A DNA stretch of 32,785 nt from Perkinsus olseni (Eukaryota > Perkinsozoa > Perkinsida), in assembly GCA_013115125.1 (NCBI GenBank), contig JABANN010000396.1:1-32785 (forward strand), written 5' to 3'. This document shows, piece after piece, positions 19,270 to 28,342 of this stretch. The stretch's first letter is position 1. Each line of letters begins with the position of its first letter. Below the pieces are notes generated by a model, which saw only the letters and a list, made by a program, of their open reading frames with translations, had not been told where the DNA came from and ran no database searches. The position numbers were made by a program, and so were the translations under genes.

Positions 19270-19856
19270 AAGACTAGGAGGCAGGTGGGCCACTGGGAGT
19301 GACATCCAGATTCGCTCAGCCATTCGTGCAGTGCGATCGCCCTAAGCGGAGTATTTACCGCCATTGTTATTGGCCGCTTGGCGTAAGAGGACAACGCTTC
19401 ACCCAATAAGAACGATTTAGGCAGATATGATATGTCGCTCCGGTGGTATGCACCGCCCTATTGTAATAATACACCGAAGTATCATTTCGCGTCGCTGGAC
19501 TGTATTTTTCTCTCCTCGCTCCTCGGACCAGCGAGTCCAAGTCTAGTTTAGAAAGGTCAGACAAGAACCTCATGAATTAACAAGCAGGAGGCCGTTACGG
19601 CCGTTGTGGAAATTCCAACGCTAGGAAGAGTTTGGGCGGGCTCGAAAAATCGCGAGATGGCAAGGAATCGCGAGTGACTCCAGCAGTTGGGATGCGTCTC
19701 ATTATGATGGGGCGGTGTGCGGTTATCGACTTCGGAATCTGTCCCCTTGACACTCAACCTGTTATTTCGAGTTATGATTCAAGGCGAATCCTAATTCTAC
19801 ACCTTTCCCCACTTAGCAAGGTGCCTGATTGATAGCAAGGGCACTTAACTGGGCGG
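19270..19856. other. Stretch without a supportable gene
   Basis: Frames of 60-70 codons are open on both strands (for example minus 19367-19573) but none shows a signal peptide, motif or clean splice partner. The first 100 bases upstream of 19269 are the likely promoter of the signal-peptide gene. Nothing else is visible. Confidence 0.4.
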
Positions 19857-20431
19857 TCCAAATGCACTTTTCCAAGGACAAGGAATCTCGCACGCTCAAA
19901 AGTTATTCTGAGTTGAACCCGCAGGGTCCGAAAGTTGGTTAAACCAAGAGCGAGGTGACGCCCTCCCTTCCCTTCGGGTCGCCGGGAGAGGCCCGGATGA
20001 GGGTGACGCTGACACAGGACCATATCGTTCATGGGAAACCTATCGAGCTGAAGGCACCTTGGGAGGCTGAAGGGTCGACGAAGATAAATGCTGATGAATT
20101 CGAGAATGCTGTGGGTAAGGCTCAGTCATGAGGACGTTGAGGACGCATCATTCTTGTGAATCGTGGAAGTCGAGCTGCGTTTCTGTCGAAGATATTTACG
20201 TTGTTGTCTTTGCTCGGTCTCTTGAGTGTGGGACTGGTAGCTGCTAGTATGCGTAGAGGAGTTGTACTGGTTCCGGGAGATGGTACCGCGGCCGGACGAA
20301 TCATGCGGCCGATTTTCGAAGGAAAATTCGATAGGTCTGCAAGGCGTCCCGAGAACCAGATTGACTTGAGGCTGTTTCAAAACTTTGCGTACATGTCTGC
20401 ATTGAGTACGACACGTGAGAGCTTCGGATGA
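19857..20431 (+). pseudogene. Duplicated segment, copy 2 (longer copy); coding status uncertain
   Basis: Shares 19979-20365 with the segment at 16172-16526. The frame MRVTLTQDHIVHGKPIELK extends upstream as VTPSLPFGSPGEAR and beyond an in-frame TAA at 19938 to FSKDKESRTLKSYSELNPQ. The stop may lie in an unrecognised intron or mark decay. Downstream, after a GTAAGG donor near 20115, another frame reads a signal-like stretch FTLLSLLGLLSVGLVAAS and then GVVLVPGDGTAAGRIMRP, stopping at 20431. I recognise no family. It may be an active gene with short introns or an old duplicate. Confidence 0.45.
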
Positions 20432-20747
20432 AAACTTTTCGGGACCATGGCCAGCCTCCTCATCAAACGGCATGCCGAATCTCATCGAGTTAGGTGGCAC
20501 GTGCCTAAAGACATGACCGTTCGACGCGCTCTCGGAGGAGACTGACACCATAGCTGGGACAGAGAATTAAGACTCCATGGCTAGACCCATGACAAGTCAT
20601 AGGCGTACCGCATATTGCGCAGTAGTGATCTATTCTTCATAGCGTAGACAACCATTGCACGCGCACCGTAATTTGCGACTCTCGCTCCTACCCTTCGTGA
20701 CCTAGTGTTACCAGTAGGCTGGATGGCTACCGAAAACATTGTAGAGA

Positions 20748-20963
20748 ATGTCAGTGGTCTGTTCCGTTGTGATCATTCCTTCTTGCAGTTCGAATACCCG
20801 CTTGCTCTTTCCTGTGTCGCTGAGGACGGCTCCAGACGCCAGGGTTATGAATATTAAGATTGGGAAGGAGCGGTTTGACTTGAACGAGGGCGAGGAGGAG
20901 ATTCACAGAATGTTCGGGCACATCGACAACTACTACGCGCGGGGGCAAGTCGTTCCGAATTGA
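20748..20963 (+). CDS. Hypothetical protein, C-terminal exon or short gene
   Basis: The frame ends with a convincing acidic, soluble C-terminus: MNIKIGKERFDLNEGEEEIH, then RMFGHIDNYYARGQVVPN, stop at 20963. The first 30 codons (SVVCSVVIIPSCSS) are less convincing and may be intron or a short hydrophobic leader; a pyrimidine-rich CTTGCAG near 20788 could be an acceptor. No family recognised. It may belong with the duplicated segment upstream. Confidence 0.42.
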   Translation: MSVVCSVVIIPSCSSNTRLLFPVSLRTAPDARVMNIKIGKERFDLNEGEEEIHRMFGHIDNYYARGQVVPN

Positions 20964-21107
20964 GCCATCTGCCACTGAGTGCATTGTTGTCGCTCTCTTC
21001 CTCGGAACCACATTAACAGAGAGAATTTATTCGCCGATGAGCTGTTGTTGCTTTTTTACCTCATCTCTAGTCTTTTCGTTTGAAACTAGCAACATCGACT
21101 TGATTCG

Positions 21108-21798
21108 ATGGTCGTAAAAAGGACCGGCAACGGCAGTAGTCATTTCAGACATACAAACCGTTGGCGAGGGTCTCGGAGTGTTGAAGGCCTGTTGCGACTC
21201 ACCGAGAAGCTGCGCATGCGTGCAGACTACTGCGCGACCAGTGCGTCATCGCGCCTCGCATGCGAGCTGCTAAGAACTGCTATCATCGACCTCTTAACCT
21301 CACGCGAGGCTCTGGGTCGGGCCACGATGAATAATATACTCTGTGACGATGAAGACTGGGTAGGCTTCCGATTGGCTCACGACATTTCCAGCTAGGATAT
21401 GCCTAGTGAGCAGGGCCTAATTAAGGCGGTCATTTTCACTGTAGATGCTGGGGTATTGTCGATAATATCTCCATGGTTCATCATATTATCAAGGAAACCA
21501 TAGTGAATCGAAAAGAGAATATCAACTCGATATTCTATATAGTTTTTTCCTCGACGTCTTCGTCTTCCCGCTGGCCCAAGTGATATTGCATTTTCAGATG
21601 CGCAATACCGCACGTCGCCTACCCTCCTCGGAAGTCCGCCGAGCGATACTCAATCTCTGTAAAGAACTTGGCCTGTCAGAGCTGTCAGTGACCTACAAGG
21701 GCCGTACGACCTTGGAGGGCTCCAACGGCGACTGTGGGCCGTCCGGTGCTACTATGCTGGTGATTTCTTTTCCGCACAACGTGAGTTGCAAATTGTAA
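21108..21798 (+). CDS. Divergent paralogue of the 188-residue protein at 27055
   Basis: Exon 1 (21108-21359) and exon 2 (21598-21798) are joined by a 238-base phase-0 intron (GTAGGC...TTTTCAG). The protein aligns with the 27055 gene: SSRLACELLRTAIIDLL against DLIVASDLLRSALLDLA, TMNNILCDDED against TMDNLLGDDTS, and RRAILNLCKEL against MNALNQLVEEL. Between the DD pair and the final EL both proteins have exactly 27 residues once the intron is removed, which confirms the splice. The C-terminus is shorter: the CxxC pairs of the 27055 protein are missing, and a GTGAGT near 21781 could lead to another exon. Function unknown. Confidence 0.78.
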
Positions 21799-22002
21799 AG
21801 CAGATAATCACCAAAGTTTTGGCTCGACATCTCATGCTCGATCGTTTGGCTCAGCGGCTTTTCTTGAGCTCAGTCGCACCGGGATAGTAACCTCAGCGCT
21901 CCTCAGCTCTTCTCGCGATGAGAGAGCGATCGTCACTCGGGACTGACGGGAACTGAATACTCGCGTCGGCGATGTTCTTGGCAGTACGTTTGACCGGACG
22001 CA

Positions 22003-25000
22003 ATGTCTACTCGCCCTCCTTTCACCCTCTACGGCTCCAACGCAAGTCCATATAGTTGCAAAATGCGAGCTTTGATGAGGTACCACCACTTGCCTTCTGG
22101 TCAACGTAAAATTCGCGTCACAGATACAGACGCCTCCACTTCACGTGGGTCCCTCTCAACCCGATGGAAATGGCGAGCCACCCTAATCCGAATATCCGGG
22201 CTCTTAAGGTCAGCGAGTTTTAGAAGAAGTCGTGAGTAATCACTTGCAGGCGAAAGTGATTCCGGTCTTGGAATGGCCTGACGGCAGAGTTCTCAACGAT
22301 TCGACGGTCATCATCGATGCGCTCGAAGCAGAGTGGGTGCCGGTGGGTCGCCAGCCCGTGCAGGTCAATTGTTTCAGATTCCGTGATGGTCGCACAGTGG
22401 TGCCTCCAACAGGTCCTGCTCGATTTTTAGCGAAATTGTTGGAAGACTTTTTCGATGAATGGTTCATGAAAGCGATGTTCAATCGAAGATGGTGATCACA
22501 GACTTCGCCTGGAATTGGTCGCGTCGCGCGACCATTGGCACTATTCGTGTCTCCTGAGTCAGGAGACACGAATAGTGCCAATCAGGAGTCCTGACACGAA
22601 AACGGTAACGGGACAGTAGCTTGAGCCATCCACTAGTCAGGTCCTCCGAGGTTGATCGAGACTGGTCCGGCCGGTGGATCATATCCGACCAGCTCATGTC
22701 AGCTCCTGGGTTGGTCACTCTGCCCAGCTCATCCCAGACAAGTGGTTTGATCAAGTTTTTCCGGGACAGGCAGGTGAGTTGGATGTTTTTCCTGATGGCG
22801 TGCCGTAGCTGCCGACCACTCGCATCTCCGGACCATGGCTTCGTTGCATCTTCAGGTTGGTAGATTAGCTCTAGTCGGATGCGAGGACGACAAGCTGTGG
22901 CAGCACGTGATGTATGAAGTCGTTGGAGCTCTTAACATGCAGTTGAAGAGCGGTGAGTTACCTCGCTCGGACTGTATGATTGCTCCCTCGGGAGGTTTGT
23001 TTGTTTTTGACCATGTGGCCGCTGTTCCTCGTAAAATCACCTCGGGCGGGGCTCGAACCCACGACCACGGGCTTAAAAGGCACGCGCTCTACCGACTGAG
23101 CTAGGCTAGGGGGAAAAGCTCCTGAAAGGAGGGGGGAAAAGGGGAGAAGAAAAAAGGAGGAGAAAAGGGAAGAAAAAGGAAGAGAAAAGGAAGAGAAAAG
23201 GAAGAAGGGGAGGGAGAGAAGGGAAGAGAGAGAAGGAAAGAGAGAGAAAATGAAAGGAAGAGAGAGAACCCAGCCAAAACTATACCGACCCCACGGCTCT
23301 CATCAACACGGCACTCAGCGGACGTGAACCACAGCGTGCACATGCTCGAAAAAGAGATATTATTCCTCCATTTTTTGCTTCTGTTTTCTTCTCTCTCTCT
23401 TCGCCCGCTCAGTCTCTCTCGTCCTCTCTTTCTTCTGAATCTCATAATCCCGTAGGAGAGCCTCATCGTCAGCGTAAGGGCAGAAGTAGACTCCGCGCCC
23501 AATGAACCGATGTGGTACGCCATTATCAGTACTTTGCCAAAGCTTCGAACAGATAGTACAGATCTTCTTTCTCCTGTTCTCGGCGCAGGAAGGGTCATCC
23601 GCGGATAGACCCAACTCCGTCAACCGTTGCTTAGCGCGATCCCGGCGTTCGCTTACCCCTTCCTTCTCGTCGACTCGCTGCTGACGTGCTGCCTTCGTGC
23701 GAACGGCAGGAGCCTTCGGACATACGCCGTAGCGCCATGCCCGAGCCGTATACGTGTGCGAGTTTTTCCCGTATGCCAGCGGTAGTTTGCAGAACGGACA
23801 AACATAGCGGGACGTCTCTGCAGGAGTTGGATTCGGCTGGGCAGCAGATCCGCCGAGCTCCTTCTGCTCGCCTGCACCCTTTTTCTTGATGGCGATCTCG
23901 GTACAGCGCTCCTCCATCCTCATCTTGTCAGTGATAACTGGTGGTCCCTCTGATATGACAGATTCAAGCCTCGGAATTTGTGCCTCCGCTGTGGATTGGA
24001 AGCATGCCTCAGCGGAGACGATGGGATTCGCAATTGTCGAAGCCGCTTGATTTATTGAGTCCGCACAGGCTGCAGTGTAATCTCCTACCTCGTATGGAGT
24101 GTTCGCGTATTTGAGTTGGTGTCGGATCCACCGATCAGCCTGGCCATACGCTACATCCAACAGTGGCTCGGAGCTGGGGTAGAGCTCGCGTAGTCGACCC
24201 AGTCTCCATGACTTGTAGGTCCCCAAACACTTACGAACCAGGGCTGTTCCTGCATACTTGATGCTGTTGTCTGCCAGAATCTCAACCCATTTAGCCTCCA
24301 TTGCCGAGTTGAAGTCTGGGGGGATACACGAGGGTGCCGTAGGCTGAAGGAGAGACTTCTTCTTCGATAGATTACGGCGCTGTCCAGGCGGAATGCCTTC
24401 GAAGAGATCTCCAGAAACTGCCTTTATCTGAGCTTCCGGGGAGGGACAGGATGGGAGCTGATCCTCTGTCGGAGTGCCGCGTTTGGAACCTTCGGAAGCC
24501 TTACCGCGTACGCATCTCCTCTTCGGGGGCCTCTGGGTCGCCTTCTCCTGACCCTCGTCTTGTGTGGCGGGTCCCCCCGCTTCAGATATGATGCGGTCGC
24601 ACGATCCTACCTCCTCTGCCAAGCACTCGGGTTGCTCAGATCTCTCGTCTATGACACCAAAGTCAGCATATTGACTGCCATCCCAGAACCCGGACTTCAC
24701 CGGGTCGGAAACCTCGTCGGGTTCCTCGAGTGGGTCTTCGATCTTGAGAATATCAGAGTTGTCAACATCGATCTCCTCCGGAACCTCGAGAGATGATCCG
24801 GCGATGGCCTCTGCATATTCGAATCCGACGAGTGGGAGCTCCGACTCCTCAGTTTCCGGCGCCAATGACCACCCATTAAAGAGTTCAGCGACGCCCATGA
24901 TCTCGACTTCAAGTGGAGACAAGTGTTCTGGGGGACAGCGCAACCCCAGGCTCTCGATTCGCCGCCTGTTGAACCTCATGAGGAACCACTGGAGTCTGAT

Positions 25001-26760
25001 GGTGTATAGCAGCATGCCAACGCGCGTAGTTGGGGCCATCAGCCGTGATAATGATGAATGTAACGACTCGCAGCGTGAGGAGCCTCTCTGGCTCCGTACT
25101 TGGTCTAAAAGTACCCCGCTTGCCCTAAAATTGACCTTGGAGACCGTGACGAATGGAGACTTGACTTTCGCCCCCCTCTCTTCAGTGGAGTGCTCTTCTT
25201 CGTCAGTAACTGCGGGGGAACTCTTTCCTGGCCTGTTTCTTGTTCATACCTTCATTGCTATCTTCATTGTTATCCTCATTGCTCCCTTCATCCCCAACAC
25301 AATTATTGAGTATATGTATGAGTTGTTGTCTCAGGCATCTCAGAAACGGGGTTGTAATGAGCCTCGCTCCAACCTCGGCTGGCATCAAGCCTTCCGTTGA
25401 CTGGTGGCTCCGCTCCAGGGCGGCGATGGCTTCATCGTCCCTTTTCATATGGGATTTCACAGCATCGACGAGCCTGAAGGAAAGCACTGAAACTAAGCAC
25501 TGAAGCAAGCAGAGCACTGAAGCAAGGGATCTACATCAAGGATGCTCACCTTCGAGCAGTGTCCGCATTCCCTATGATGACCGTTCGTACGAATTTGGAG
25601 AGTTCATGCTTTGTGGGCTTACCACTGAGCCCAGCTTTTTCACGCGCGTACATGAGGCGGGAGTAATCTACAGAGGACTGCTGGTACAGGCTATCGGCCA
25701 TATCTCGGAGTAGCTGACGCCGGCGGGGATGCTGAATGTGGCAGCATCTCCCGAGCCTCATCAAGAGGTGTAGGCCATCTAAGGCGCATCTTTTGAAGAG
25801 AGCTTTCCAATGCCCAGGTTTAGGCTTGACCTGGCCGCCGAGGCGACCATTACAGCATCCACAGTCGGTGTAGAGGGACCACAGGCTGCGCAGGAAAATG
25901 GAATATTTCCTGAGCTATTGGAACCCGAAGCTGATGATATTTTTGTACTATGTATGCAGTGCTCCACCTTACTCAGGTGACGCGTGCCGTTTCCTCCTCG
26001 GGCCGCGCCCGACGTGCGCTGATTTCGCGCTCTATGGCGTCCTCAAGCAATTGTCGCTCGATCACACCGCTGGACGCTTCATCCAGGATCACTTCGATGC
26101 CGGTGAGTTGGGCCCCTCTCCAACTACCAAGACTGGATTGAATCATCGATTTGATAGCATACGGCTGGGTTCTGGCGATGGACGATTTGAGCGGCCTCGA
26201 GACGCATACTGACTGGAAATCCCTCCATATGGATACACCCGCAGTGGAGAAGGTGAGACTGAAGAAGCTCTTCTACTCGTTCGCAAGGCACCTGCCTCTG
26301 CCACTTTGAGCCTGCCTTCGTCAGAAAACGCCACAACAATGTTGAGTGACGTTCTCTTCTATCGTGGGCGAATACTGGATTTGCCTCATATGCAGTATTG
26401 CCGCTCCACCCAACAAATTCATCAATATTCTTTCTTGTCCTCAGATTCTGAAGCTCATCTCTGCGATGTACATGCCCTACCTTATCGCGAACGCTAAAGC
26501 AACTCGGAGGGAACAGGTTGAAGTTGAGTTCCATCTCGATGATGGTCAAACATTCCGTCACAAGGAAAAGTTCGGCCCCTACCAGAAGAAGTGCTTGGAT
26601 GTGAGAGAAAGTGTTTTCTGACAGCACATTAGAACTTTCGCTTTCTCAGGATCTGAAACATCACTACGAGCAACTGACCGCCTCTCAACGTCGTGAAATA
26701 ACAACGCTCGCGGGACCTCACATTGGCCGCTGCCTCGATGGAAGTGGTTCGAAGCTCTGA
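22003..26760 (+). CDS. Glutathione S-transferase-family protein, 358 residues, ten exons
   Basis: Exons 22003-22079, 22124-22208, 22250-22332, 22378-22491, 22641-22773, 22856-22952, 25977-26102, 26158-26252, 26445-26600 and 26650-26760 give one frame of 359 codons. Introns are 44, 41, 45, 149, 82, 3024, 55, 192 and 49 bases. The thioredoxin-fold N-domain is clear: FTLYGSNASPYSCKMRALMR, then FTWVPLNP, VIPVLEWPDGRVLNDSTVII (cis-Pro and glutathione-binding segment). The helical C-domain follows: LLEDFFDEWFMKAMFNRRW, FFRDRQVGRLALVGC, FLLGPRPTCADFALYGVLKQ, WVLAMDDLSGL and ISAMYMPYLIANAKA. Such two-domain proteins of about 330-360 residues occur in protists and bacteria; glutathione conjugation or a related thiol reaction is expected. 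Intron 6 holds an antisense gene. Confidence 0.95.
22534..22582. repeat. 49-base near-perfect palindrome in a GST intron
   Basis: Two 24-base arms (starting ATTGGCACTATTCG and ending TGTCTCCTGA) are perfect inverted copies around a single central G. A second small inverted repeat, TCAGGA-G-TCCTGA, follows at 22581-22593. The whole lies inside intron 4 (22492-22640) of the GST gene. Confidence 0.95.
23038..23110 (-). tRNA. tRNA-Lys (TTT) pseudogene or tRNA-derived element
   Basis: D arm TAGCTCAGTCGGTAGAGC, anticodon loop CTTTTAA (TTT) and T arm GTGGG-TTCGAGC-CCCGC are all intact. A TTTT terminator follows two bases after the end. The acceptor stem does not pair (CCTAGCC against CCGAGGT), and the anticodon stem has one mismatch. 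The internal promoter would still work, but the product is unlikely to be a normal tRNA. It lies in intron 6 of the GST gene, just downstream of the antisense gene, next to a long purine tract. Confidence 0.75.
23124..23268. repeat. Long polypurine/polypyrimidine tract
   Basis: Bases 23124-23250 contain only A and G on plus (127 bases); after one T at 23251, 17 more purines follow. The repeats are irregular GGAAGAGAAAAGG-type units. It lies within a GST intron, between a decayed tRNA-Lys and the stop of the antisense gene. Such tracts can form triplex DNA. Confidence 0.95.
23360..25761 (-). CDS. Unknown protein with two C-terminal CxxC-H-C modules, nested in a GST intron
   Basis: Exons 25761-25550, 25473-25250 and 25209-23360 (introns 76 and 40 bases) give about 761 residues in one frame; the true start may be the ATG at 25701 (MADSLYQQSSVDYSR) or lie further upstream. 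The N-terminus is helical (SKFVRTVIIGNADTARRLVD). The middle is acidic and Pro/Ser-rich with a basic PPKRRCVRGK patch. Near residues 615-645 and 695-725 two similar modules occur: CPFC-x10-H-x11-CP and CTIC-x12-H-x9-CP, probably zinc-binding. The end is a highly charged helix (KRERRKQKQKMEE). A nuclear or nucleic-acid-binding role is inferred. It could be a host gene or the coding part of an unrecognised mobile element; I saw no terminal repeats or transposase motif. Confidence 0.82.
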
Positions 26761-27054
26761 GTGTCTCAATCCGAGTGCGAACGATAATTTTTCTCATTCG
26801 ATAAAAACAGTAGGGACGAAATCATCGCATGATTTCAATCAGTGACTACTACTAATCTAAGTATTGTCCATCACACCTACCGCCGTCTAACCGTAGACAG
26901 ATCCAAAGGTCGTATATCCCCGAGACTAAGATTCAGACGAGACATTATGGAGCACAGGCTAGCGCTTTGTGTGTTACGCTAGAGCCAGCCGGCGCTTCTA
27001 AAGCTAGCATTGCCAATAAACGTCCCCTGCTGATCATCTCTCTCAAGTTCGAAC

Positions 27055-27621
27055 ATGTCTATCGAAACTCACTCAACCGAATGCGAGTACTTCGGTGGCC
27101 ACCACGCTTACGAGGGTGTTCACTACGACAAAATGGATCCTCCCACTACCCAGGAGGTCGCCGAGTTCTCCAAGAAGTTGCGTGAGGTGGCGATTCACAG
27201 CGTTGGTGGTACCCATGCTGATCTCATCGTTGCATCAGATCTACTGCGTTCTGCCCTACTCGATCTCGCCGCTACCAAAAAGAACTTCGGTGTGGTTACG
27301 ATGGACAATCTACTTGGCGATGACACGTCCCGTACGATTGATATGATGAAGACCGTTAACGAAGAGAGTGTCATGAACGCCCTCAACCAGTTGGTGGAGG
27401 AGTTGAAGATCCCCAAACCGTCGATGTTCTACACTCCTACTAACCATCCCGCTGTTCACTTCGAGTCCTCTGGTGTCGGGTTCTGTACCGAATGCTTGAA
27501 AAAGAAGGTCGCTATAATGGAGATCCCCTGCGGCAAGGAGTACGGTGGCAAGGCTTACTTGTGTGAGGAGTGTTACAGCAAACGTGATGACACCGGGCCT
27601 CTTTTCAAAATTGAATACTAA
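27055..27621 (+). CDS. Intronless protein with Cys-rich C-terminus, 188 residues
   Basis: A single uninterrupted frame starts MSIETHSTECEYFGG and ends GPLFKIEY. Residues 30-120 are helical (EVAEFSKKLREVAIHSVGG, DLLRSALLDLAATKKNFG, MMKTVNEESVMNALNQLVEE). The C-terminus has two CxxC pairs about 40 residues apart, FCTECLKKK and LCEECYSKR, which would make one zinc site. Codon use is regular and the frame is free of shadows, so it is probably well expressed. An AT-rich region with T-runs after 27621 may serve for 3' processing. A diverged paralogue with an intron lies at 21108, and a near-identical 241-base internal fragment at 29787. I recognise no named family; a zinc-ribbon adaptor is possible. 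Confidence 0.92.
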   Translation: MSIETHSTECEYFGGHHAYEGVHYDKMDPPTTQEVAEFSKKLREVAIHSVGGTHADLIVASDLLRSALLDLAATKKNFGVVTMDNLLGDDTSRTIDMMKTVNEESVMNALNQLVEELKIPKPSMFYTPTNHPAVHFESSGVGFCTECLKKKVAIMEIPCGKEYGGKAYLCEECYSKRDDTGPLFKIEY

Positions 27622-27868
27622 TAATTATCATTTACCTTCAATTGTCTCGATAGTAGGTATTCTTTTTTTCATTTATATTCCTTATAACGATAAATCTGCG
27701 TAACCTTGAGGTGTTGTGTTGTTACTGTCTCCTGTAGCCGTTCGGGACTATCGCAAACACAACAACGGCGGAGATCTTCGAAACGATAAGAATACTAACT
27801 CGATGGGGATTTGCTAACAACAAACACTCCTAGGAGGGCCTAGCTCGTATTACGAATGATGTCTCCGA

Positions 27869-28342
27869 ATGGTTCAACAGGAAAATCAGCAGATTCAGCA
27901 GCGACTAAGCCAGTTGGACGAAAAGGGACCTCATCCGACCGAGGGGATGTTACAACGCATAACAGATACTCGACAATATACGGCCGCTGTCTGGACGTAC
28001 CAAAGGGACACCATCGTTATTAGACGCAATAACGGCGATAGCAACAACGCCATGAATATACAAAAACGAAATCGTAGCGCGACTGCTCGACTCCAACTCG
28101 CGGTCTCCAAGCCACGAGGACGGCCAGTGGGTGATGACAAATCGATCGTTATGAAAAATAAGAGAGCTTCTCACAGTATCGGGTCGAACTCTGCCCAGGA
28201 GGCAACATCGGAGGAGTCACAGGAGCTGCTATCCGTGTCACCGTCATCACCGGCCCGACTGCCGGGGACGACACCTGAGTTCTCGATCACCACAACCGTG
28301 CGGCGATTCTCGCTACGGAGTGACCCATCGACAACCAGATAG
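27869..28342 (+). CDS. AT-hook-like basic protein, 157 residues
   Basis: An ATG frame begins MVQQENQQIQQRLSQLDEK, a Gln-rich helix, and continues Arg/Asn-rich. It carries KPRGRPVG, the core of an AT-hook DNA-binding motif, and then a Ser/Glu/Pro-rich tail. The last 172 bases overlap, antisense, the final exon of the acidic-protein gene (28369-28171). That exon is better supported, so this frame may be spliced before 28171 or may partly be a shadow. A GTGGGT just after the RGRP codons could be a donor. Nuclear role inferred from the motif only. Confidence 0.45.
   Translation: MVQQENQQIQQRLSQLDEKGPHPTEGMLQRITDTRQYTAAVWTYQRDTIVIRRNNGDSNNAMNIQKRNRSATARLQLAVSKPRGRPVGDDKSIVMKNKRASHSIGSNSAQEATSEESQELLSVSPSSPARLPGTTPEFSITTTVRRFSLRSDPSTTR

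Noticed and set aside
22485-22650. Frameshift or decay in the GST gene
   Set aside because: The apparent stop after NRRW and the loss of frame are explained by a 149-base phase-2 intron (22492-22640) that joins NRRW to SSEVDRDWSGRW.
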